A DNA stretch of 64,000 bases from Cyprinodon diabolis (lineage: Eukaryota; Chordata; Actinopteri; Cyprinodontiformes; Cyprinodontidae): the NCBI GenBank assembly GCA_030533445.1, contig CM060068.1, forward strand, positions 18,009,479 through 18,073,478. Reading direction: 5' to 3'. Below the pieces are notes generated by a model. It searched no databases and was not told the origin of the DNA. It was given only the letters and a program-made list of their open reading frames with translations. Positions 37,101-46,900 of the stretch are shown one piece after another. Position numbers and translations under genes: made by a program. The stretch's first letter is position 1, and each line of letters begins with the position of its first letter.

Positions 37101-40100
37101 CTAGTTTTGTACCAACCTCAAATAAACTCTGTTAAACTTTTCATCAGTCTCCTTTGGAGTGTTCTGCATGTGGGTTTAATTCAGAACCGATCATGACAGT
37201 GTTAAGACAAATGTTTTCTGTTGTATAGGTTTTGTTAGGAAACATAAATAAACACATTTTGGTCTCTTTATTGTCTTAATTGTGTATTGATTTAGTAATT
37301 GCAGCACAATGCCAAGAAAGGAGGGTTAATTGTATTGAAAAATCTTAAAAGCTGTTCACATTTTATTTTTAAGTGGTTTGTACAAAATCAGCAGGTATTA
37401 AAATAGCTATTATTTTGTAGGCTACCATAAGTCATATCCACGTGACAAGACTTCCAGTCATGTTGCCCTAATAGCCCATTATTTAAACTAATGTGGCATA
37501 TTTGTTAAAGCTATTATTATTATTATTATTATCATCATTATTATTGTCATGATGGTTATTATTTTTATATTGTAGCCAGTCACAGCAGGGAAGCTCTATA
37601 CCATCAACATCTACCAGGACAGGAGATGAGGAAGAGTTCAGGGAAGAAACAGAGACAGAAAAAGACCAGGATGAGGGAGAGCAGATGGATGAGGGAGAAC
37701 ACCAGGATGAGGGAAAACAGATGGATGAGGGAGAACACCAGGATGAGGGAGAACAGCAGGATGTGGGAGAACAGATGGATGAGGGAGAACAGCATGATGA
37801 GGGAAAACAGGGAGATGAGCCAGATGAATGAAGAAGAAAGGGCTTTAGTCTGTTCTGTTGGTGGTGTGACTTTTTTCCATTGAAAACTCATGTTTAGAGA
37901 ATGTTACACACAAAAGTCAAATTTCATTCAACATGCGTGTGTATTTTTTTAAATATAATTAAGTGTTCCACGTGCGCTAAAAATTGCCCCCCGCCCCCGG
38001 AGCACCTGCCCTCCAAAATGTCTGTGCACGCCTCTGATTATAGGGTCCAAATTTGGTGCCAACAACATAAGAGCATGGATCCATCCTGCCTTATATCAAC
38101 GATTTTAGTTGTTGTTTGTAGTGTAGCGTTGTGGGGGATATTTTCTACTAGTAAAGTGTACCTATTAAAGGGGCCAGTTATTGTAAGCAACCCTAGATGC
38201 AAACAAAGTCAAACGGGTCACTTTTCTAATAAAATCTTTAGTTTAACAGTTATGTGAATTCAGCAAATCCTAAGATACATATATGTGGATAAACACAACA
38301 GAGGATACGGGGACTTTAAAAAATCCAGATGCTAATTTTTTCAACAACCTTTCTGATCAAAATTTTGAAATAATCCTTATTATGAGCACACCACTGCTAA
38401 ATAAACAACAGATCAAACCTTGATTCAAAGGGGCTTCAGAAGACCACAACACAGAGCACCCCTGTCAGCTAAGACCAGGAATCTAAGGCTATAGTTTTCA
38501 CAAACTCTCTGGACCATGACAGAACAGAAAGAAAGCTGCTAGTTCTGGTCCTAGTCAGATGGGTTTTATTTACAATTTCAAGTTTCAACATTATAATTGT
38601 AAAGTCAGAATTTGGTATAAATGACACGAAAGACAGTATCCATGCAGGCTCGTGTCATATGTTTAGGCTGGTGATGGTGCAATAGTGTAAGGGATGTTAT
38701 TTTGCCACTGTGGAAAAATAAAGCTAATATGCAGGTTGTAGAAACCTGAAAATGACAAAAAGCAAATAAATGAAAATGGAGTTTCAAACTATAATAATGC
38801 ACCAAAAAAAAACCATTACCAATCATATTCAGAATCAATATCTGGGCAGAATTGTATAGTCAGTATGTTCTATTAAATTTCTTTTTCATCTTTAAAACTG
38901 TTGTTTTTTTGTTTTTGTTTTTTTGATCGACAGCAGACTGACGGATAATAATTAAGGATTAATTATGTTAAATTATGTAAGACTGAACTCTAAAAAAACA
39001 TCTTGTTTTTTCATTACATTAATTTTTTTATCATGTATTTTTCCTCTTTGGATTTCAGCATGACATCTAAAACTCAGAAGAAAGTAAGTGAATAGTCATC
39101 AACATCATTTGGTTTTCAACAGCTGGTTATGTGGGGAAATTTTTAACTAATTTTTAAATTTGTTGTGCATTCCAACAAAGCTTTTGCCCCCAGAGGTTTT
39201 CACAGTAAAAAATATTGTGTTTTGTAATATTTTCCAGGTCAATGTTGTTCCCAAAGAACACTGTTTATTTCAAAATGCATTTAAAGAATTATTAATCAAA
39301 TGAAAAACTGAATAATGCAGCAATAGAAAAATGGAAATGTTACATTTGGAATAATTTACTTAACCAATAAAAATTCTGGTAAGGGGTTGGATTTAAGTCT
39401 TGTTCTGTTAAATAATGTACAGGTTATTGCCTTAGTACTATGTTGGATACAGTCCTAAAAAAGAGAAAGGGAATATTACAGTATCTTGGTAAAGTATCAG
39501 TGAAATAATGCAAAAACAACTTTCAATTTGTATCATGTCAGAACCACAAACTGTAATATATTTTAAAGGGAGTTTATGAGTTATAACAAGTAAAAGTAAC
39601 AATCAATTGTCATATGAAAAGAGAGACATAAAAGGTAAAAGGGTATTTAAAGATGTTTTTGATTAATTAAATTCTAAAAAATCTCTTGGGCTATACTTTC
39701 GATAACATTCTGCTGGAACTACAGTGGAAAGTGACTGATCTCTAATTGGTTGGACTCATCTAGCTGCAGAAGTTCTTGCACTTTTTTTACAGTACAATGC
39801 AGATCTCTGCAGCTCTTACAGAGTTAATATAGGCCCCGTGGTTGCTTCTCTGGGAATCATTTCACTGTTTGACTTATAGGTGAATGGCCAAGCTTAGATA
39901 GAACTGCAGAAGTGCCACACTTTTTCCATTTTTGGATGATATATACAGACTATACAGTTCTTTGTGAAATGTTTGATCAAATTTGTTGGTAATTTAGTTT
40001 TTTTCACAATATCTCTGAATTGTTGCTTTACTTTTTTTACATCAAGACGCTGCTTGTTCATAAACATTTCTATCAAACATTATCCCCAAATGGATTTCTT

Positions 40101-43100
40101 TAATTAGTTGACCTCTTCAGATAAATGGCTGAACCAGATATTAATTAGAGGTATTTAAGTAAAAAAAAAACAGGATGGACACAGTTTTACAACAAACTAC
40201 ACCTTTTTAGAATGTATTTGTATATATATTTTTAACTCAGTGTAGCATCATGTCCCCAGATCATAATTATGTTGATCTATAAAATAAGATCCCAATCAAA
40301 TGAATGTTAGTTTGTAGTTATAAAATGACAAGGCAGTTTGTATCATATAAAACAGACTTACCCTTGGAGAAGCAGGGAGAGATGAGGGAGGCTGATGAAA
40401 CCGGTTTCTCTGTAAATCTGGAATGGTATTAACTCCATGGTTTTTCCAATCAGTAGTCATTTGTCTCTGCTTTTCATTATTCACACGGTGGTCAAATGGG
40501 CTAGTTGCTTCTTTGCCTCTTGGTAATGCTTTGGCATCTCTTGTTTCCATTGTCGTAGTAGTAGACAAAAGTGTACTACTTGTAGTTACTTTTGTTAAAC
40601 GAGTGCTGGTTAAAGCACTTTCTGTAGTAGTTAAAATTGTAGTTTTCATACCAGAAGCTGTGGTAGAAAAGGGGTGGCTGAGAGTGTTAAAGATGACATT
40701 AATTGAGACGGGAGCATTACTTTTGCTGTTGGGAGGATTAGAATAGCTTTTTAGCCTTTTTGTTACTGGCCTGAAGGGAGTATTGGAGGTCAAAGTAGAA
40801 GAGGTCTTAGATGAAAAAGTTGGGAAAGTGCTTGTGGAAGCAGCTGAAGTCTGTCTGGATACTGGAGTGATAATGGGAGTTAAAGGAGACATGGTAGAAC
40901 TTGTTATAACAGCCTGCGTTGTAGTAGGGGGTGCATCTTCATTAGTCATAGAGGCTGGTGGGCTTTTAGTGCTGCCAAAATAACTAGCTTTTTTTGGAGC
41001 AGCTGAAGATGTAGTTATGATTTTTGCTGTATTGGCGGTTGTTGAAGAAGCAGTGGGGACTAAAGAAGAGGTTAAAGAATGAGTGACTGAAAAGTAGGAT
41101 TCACCCAACACATTTGTCTCTAACTCCTTGTTGAGTTCGCTCGGGGTTATCTCAGCATGTTTTCCTAAAGTTGTTTGTGTTGTTGTGTAAGCCTGTGCAG
41201 CGTGTGTAAATGTCCTATTATCAGTTCCTGGCACATATGCCTCTGAAACGATAACTGTAGAATGTGTGGGTGCTAGTGTGCTGTTAAAAGCAGACTCCTC
41301 TGTTATTTGTTCTTTGCCTGAATGAATCATTAGGCCTGTGTCTGTGTATGTGTGTTGGGTTGCTGGGGAGTGTTTAGGTGGAAGTGATACAAAATCTGAA
41401 GTAGTATTAATTTGAGTATCTGAAAACGTGGAAGATAGAGGAGTCTGAGTCACAACATTTGGAGCAGTCCTAAAATAGTCCCTTAGTGTCACCATAATAG
41501 GTGGAAATGTTGGTGTTGACACAGGCAATGCCACAGTGATTGTATCTGGAGTTGATTTAAGTGTCACTGCTTGGGTGGTTACGTTAAGTGGGTCAGAGTA
41601 GGGTTGCAGCGTGTTTACAGGCTGGATCCTGGGCCTGTTATTTCGCCTTCGTTGTCCAATCTTTCTTCGTGTGTTCCAAGGACTACGGGGCCGAGAGTTT
41701 GGGATCATATTGGGAAAGAGTCCTTTTTGAGGATTCTGTGACACAGTTCTTACTGGGCTTAGTTTTGGTCCTTGCTCATGCAACATATGTGATTCTAAAA
41801 CTATATCATTTGTTTCTGAAGATTTATTGAGTGTGACATGCTCTGTTTCCATCACTGGGTTTACAGATTTTACAGTTTGTTTATTTTCATTTTCTGTATG
41901 TGTTTCGGTGCCAATTTCTGAATTCAAGTGTTCGTCCTCTGGCCTCTCAGCTAAGTTTTCTGTTTTTGTAACGTTTTTTCTTGTTTTTACTATCTGTGCA
42001 TGTTTGTTCGGAGGCTGAATGGGTTGCAGTTTTTCTCCTTTTACATTAGTGTCATCAACTGAAGACCCTTCAGTTTCTGGTTCCTCCTGTATAGTATGAA
42101 CTATGAACCTATTTGTATCCTCAGCTTTTCCTTTTCCGCTCAATTGTTTGTCTTTGCCTTCATAGATAGATTCAGTTGTTGGTTTTATTCCAGAAGGGAT
42201 TTGAGTGTTGGTGCTGTTGGCAGTCTTCTGACGAATTTTTGCCAAGAGATCGGCCCATTTCTGAGGGTCTATCCTGTGTTTCTTTGTGGTTAATCTATGT
42301 CTGTTCTTAAAGCGGGGAATGATCTGCTCATTTGATGAAGTAGGTCTCCCTACCCTTCTCAGGGGCCCCTCTCTCACAGGGGCAATTCTTTGTTGCTTTT
42401 TAATTGGATATTTTTTGTTAAGGCGTTGTTGCAGAGATGTAGGATATCTCAGGATACCAGTGGAGGTTTTCTGTTTTCCTTCATCCTCTTCATCCCCTGA
42501 GCCTTCATCAATCTGCCCAAAAATGGGGGCTGGTATCTTAGTTGACCTGCCAGAAGCTGATTGGGGTCCTCTGGGAAATATGGTCTCAAGACCAGAAATT
42601 TGTTGTGCTTTTAATATCAGCTCCATTGACATAGTGTCCCTTCCATGCTGGTTCACAGCAATGCAGCGGTAATATCCTCTATCCTTTAGAGTGGACCTAA
42701 GTAGAGAGAGACTACCATTCAAATGTACTACGGATCCCCCTGATACAGCTAATCCTTGGCGTACAATATTTCCATTTGGCAAAATCCAACTTGCCAAAGG
42801 TTCTGGTGAACCGGATATCCTGCAGGTCAGAGTGATAGTGTCTCCTATGGTTCCAAAAACAGGAGGTCCACTTAGCTCACCTGAATATGGAACAGATGAC
42901 TCTTCAACAGCAAGATGTAATGGAAGAACATCAACATCTCTTCCTGCTTTGGCAACACAGTAGTAAAGCCCACCATCAGACAGCTGTACCCTTTTAAGAA
43001 GTAGACTTGATGCTGATACCTGGAGCCTTCCATCTAAACTACTGAAAGGAGTATTAAGTTTAGATCCATCTGGAAGAATCCACTGTACACTCGGATTAGT

Positions 43101-43879
43101 AGAACTAAGAAAAGGACAAGATAGCTGTATATCTCTGCCTGCTACTGCTGTTACTACTGTATTAGTATGATTAGTTAAAATCATCACCCATGGGTAAGAA
43201 GGAGAGGGTAGTGTGGGGTTAAATGGTGTGTCAGGTTGAGCAGAAACTCTTGTTGAGTAGATAAGTCGAAATGTATGCCTGTTAGACTGTGCTCTGTCAA
43301 GCTGGATGCTAATTGCTGACTTTAGTAACCATTCTGGTATGGCTTGAACAGAGGCTTTGATGCCAGTGTGATAATATCCATCCGTCTGTAGTGTCTGCTT
43401 GTAACGGTAGGCTAATGCTGGAGCTTTACTTAGCATGATCTCCTTCTCAAGGCGCACTGCAGTTTCACTGTAGTAAGCCAGAATCCTCCAAAGCTTCTGG
43501 TACGTTTGTTCCACTACAGGGCAGTCAAGAGGTAGAGACAAAGCTAGTGAAAGAGGAGAAGAGGAACTCCAGGAGAGATCAGGTGGAGGGGCAATATCCG
43601 GGGAATCAGCAGTGTGAGTAATGTTGCAGTTCAGATCAACACTGTACCCTTGCTGGTCAGACAACCCAAGAGAGACATTACCAAATGTTTCTCTGAAGTT
43701 CTCACTTGTATTTATTTTGCTAAGGTCTGATTCCAACTGTCTTTCTTTTCCAGGGAAGTTAATAATCGGTGCAGAGCATTGTAGAGTTGTCTGATCAAGC
43801 AAACCCTGGCCCTGAAGCAGTAGAGGAAAGGCACAAACTGGACATCCAGGACCACCAGGACATTTTAATAAACCTAATA

Positions 43880-43914
<35 letters not shown>

Positions 43915-46900
43915 TGAGATTTAGCCACATGTTATGCACTGGTCATAATTATTATCTCTCTGATTCTCTCTCTTAATTTTCAAATGAACACATTAGTCTT
44001 CTCATTTGTGGTAATTAGCAAAGTGTAACATTTCAGATAAGAGCAAACATGGTATAATAGAAAACATTTTCTTCTAAAAATAATAGTCACCTGGGTGAGC
44101 TAGACTCCATGAGAGTAACCACTTCATCCTGCAGTCACAGCTCCAAGGATTAGCATGAAGGTTAAGGGTCTCCAGCAGGGGCGCTGTTGTAATGCACCCT
44201 TTAGGCAAGATAGTTAGACTGTTGTTGGAAAGATCTATGTGCCTAAAAAACAAAACAAATAAATAGATATGTGCTTAATCACTGCCAAAGAACAAATCAG
44301 TTCGATCTTTGCAGCTACAAAGTTTCTGTGCATACATGATTCCACAATTTTCTTTTTATAAAGTTATATTACAAAACAACAACAAAAAAAACAGGAGAGA
44401 TTTATTTGGGGGGAAAATGCCCAGTATGTTAATGTTCTATTTTTTTATGCAAGTGATGAGTACTTGTCACAACAATCAACAGGGCTGCCAAATTTTATGT
44501 ATTTAAGTTGTCAAAGCTCACCTCAGAGTGGAAAAGTAATATGTATTCAAGATGGACAGAGTGCACAGAGCATGAGGGTGCAGCTGATGCAGCCTGTTGC
44601 CTTGCAGACGAAGCAGCCTGAGGCTAGGCAGCTGGAGTAGAGCCCGGGGGTGGATGTGCTGCAGGAGGTTGTGATCCAAATAAAGGCGCAATAGTGATGT
44701 CAGGCCAGAGAAGGTCAGAGATGAAGAGATCTCTGTCAGCTTGTTATAGCTCAACTTTAGTATCTGGATGAGGGAGCGGAAATGAGAAGAAAAACACAAC
44801 ATAGCTAATTGAAAAATGCCGCCAAGGATTCATAAATGTCTATATGTACTCCTAACAGCACCGGTATTTCACAAATTTAGTTTAAGAAAAAGCCCACAGC
44901 ATATTATATGTATAGTATAAGACAAAATCAGGTTAAGATCAAAGGATGTTTAAGGGTGTTCATCTGTCACAGGCATGGATCAATCCAGGCCTTAAACAAG
45001 TAGACTGCTTATAGATATTTTATAGATTCTGTTAAAAAAAATAAAAATACATATATATTTTTTTAAATAAATGAGCAACCCATTCCTGTTTTTCTAGCTT
45101 CAGTATGCATCCATGGAGTTTGGCAAAATATTCTGGTTGTTATTAAACGGCACAGAACAGAGGGAGGTACCAACTCATACAAAGCAGTAAATATTTTAAG
45201 GACCAAAATAATAGAACATTTCTGTAATTTGACGCCTCCCACAGGATGTCCTACTCCAGCTTGATTTTAAAAGTTGTTAATTTGGTCAGTTCTTGTGTAG
45301 ACCTTAATAAGCTAATTGAACTTTATCGAACAATATTGATCTCACACTGGAGAAATTTACCTCTGCATTTAACCCATTCCCTTGGGGAGCAATGGGCTGC
45401 CATTGTGCGTCACCCCGGGGAGCTGTGTGGGGTTTAGGGTTTTGCTCAGAGACCCAGAGTGGAGGTTGTGCGGATCGAACTGGGTACTGGCAACCTTCTC
45501 AGAGCACAAGCACACTACTCTAACCACTAGGCCAACAATCCCCTACAAGTTGATGTCAAAACACATTACACTGGTAATCAGCTTCAAAAAAAGACTTGTG
45601 GTTGGAGCAAGTGTTTGGTGCACTTCTTGATGATTACCTGGAGGGATTTCATGTCTTTGAACACACCATCTGGAAGATGTTGGAGGTCATTGCTGTGCAG
45701 CATTAGAAGCTCTACCCGCTTCAGCCCAAGCAGAGACTTGTCATCAAGTCTGCCTATACTATTAAACCTGCAAAAGCACAAAGGCACCATTGATAAATTC
45801 AGTTTAATGTGCTTTTAAAAATGTGTTTTAATGTTTTCTTCTGCTACTGATGAATTTGAATTTCTATGGGTTTTCTTTGGGGTTTTTTATTCGCTTTCAT
45901 TGTTCTTATTAATCATTTAGTCTAAGTAATACACATTAAAATATAAACAGAATCATGAATCATACAATGACAGAAAGGATGTGGGTTGAGTTAAACAGAA
46001 AATTTTAAGGCCTAACCCAATTAGACAAGTTTAACATAGTTTCCACTTCCCAGTAAAGCAACACATCTAGAACAGTTTTCTTACAGCATCTCATCATACA
46101 AATGAACATGACAGAGAGACTTTCAGAAAAGATCTTGGTATTTAACATTTTTCAAACAATTTTTCAAGTACATGCCCCTTTTTATGGAAATGTATTTTAT
46201 TCTAACATTTAAATCCAGTCCCAGGAGCAAAGGTTGAACTACCCAGCAAATATAAACCACCTCCCGACCCTGGTTTATCTGATCGTGCAGAATTTAGTCA
46301 TTTTCTATCCCCTGTTTCAGCCAGAGACTCGAATCACTCTTATCCTTGACTCTACTGTAAGGCCAATACGAGAGACCCAATCAAAAACCAAATCCCATGA
46401 AAACATAGTCTGCAGGATTGAAGAGGTACTCCAACCCCTCCACAGTGTTAAGGAGGCAATTCTCTGGAGGATTCGGATCTCCATGTTATAAGGAGTCTTG
46501 ACACCCGAGCACAGAGCTAGAAAATTCTTCCAAAGGTCACTGGAGTGAAATTGTCTTGTTTTATTATACGTCTGGCATATAGTATACTAAAGTACACCTC
46601 CCAACAGAGGGGTAAAAAGAAGACAATGACCAGGTGTGGTATCTATTCTGTCGATGCATATCTAGTAAAAAAAATAGCAAGTTTAAAAACAAAACATGTT
46701 ATTCAGCTTTGGCAAGATGATTCCCAACAGACTTTTTATGGAAAAAAAACTTTGCCTAACAGTTGATAATCTCCTGAAAGAAAAAGTTCATTAGTTCTAG
46801 AAACATGTAAGACATTGCTGTCAGACTCTCCCTTTATTTCCAGATTTCTTAGCATTAAATGTTTAGTTAGGGTAGTGTTGAGGTACAGTACAAGGATTTG

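Larger units (their letters stand above)
35904..38036. mobile_element. hAT element nested in the Tc1-like element
   Basis: Ends CAGGGGCGTGCACA and, inward from the right, CAGAGGCGTGCACA form 14-bp imperfect inverted repeats. The 8-bp duplication ATTATAGG flanks it (35896-35903 and 38037-38044). It contains a solo LTR (36487-37198) and an acidic repeat-coding segment (37576-37831) but no recognisable transposase core. Confidence 0.88.
35410..38183 (+). mobile_element. Tc1-like DNA transposon, inactive, split by a hAT element (mxra5 intron 5)
   Basis: Terminal sequences CACTCGCCAGCCACTTTATTGGG (inner part from 35410) and, inward from 38183, CAATAACTGGCCCCTTTAAT are imperfect inverted repeats of a common fish Tc1-like family. 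TA lies outside both ends (35408-35409 and 38184-38185). Transposase relics flank the insertion: the N-terminal helix-turn-helix part GLSISETADLLGL at 35516-35743, then SMDPSCLIST at about 38075-38104. The middle of the transposase is missing even after allowing for the insert at 35904-38036. Confidence 0.8.

Noticed and set aside
43919..43928. Met at 43928 as the start of a shorter secreted protein (MAKSHVCLSVCLSVCLLLG)
   Set aside because: The apparent signal peptide is a translated microsatellite in the intron. The acceptor at 43875-43874 and continuity with the LRR C-cap place the real exon start at 43873.
45470..45545. A tRNA gene on the minus strand
   Set aside because: A-box and B-box-like motifs exist, but there is no closing acceptor stem or complete cloverleaf, and the sequence continues into a SINE body.
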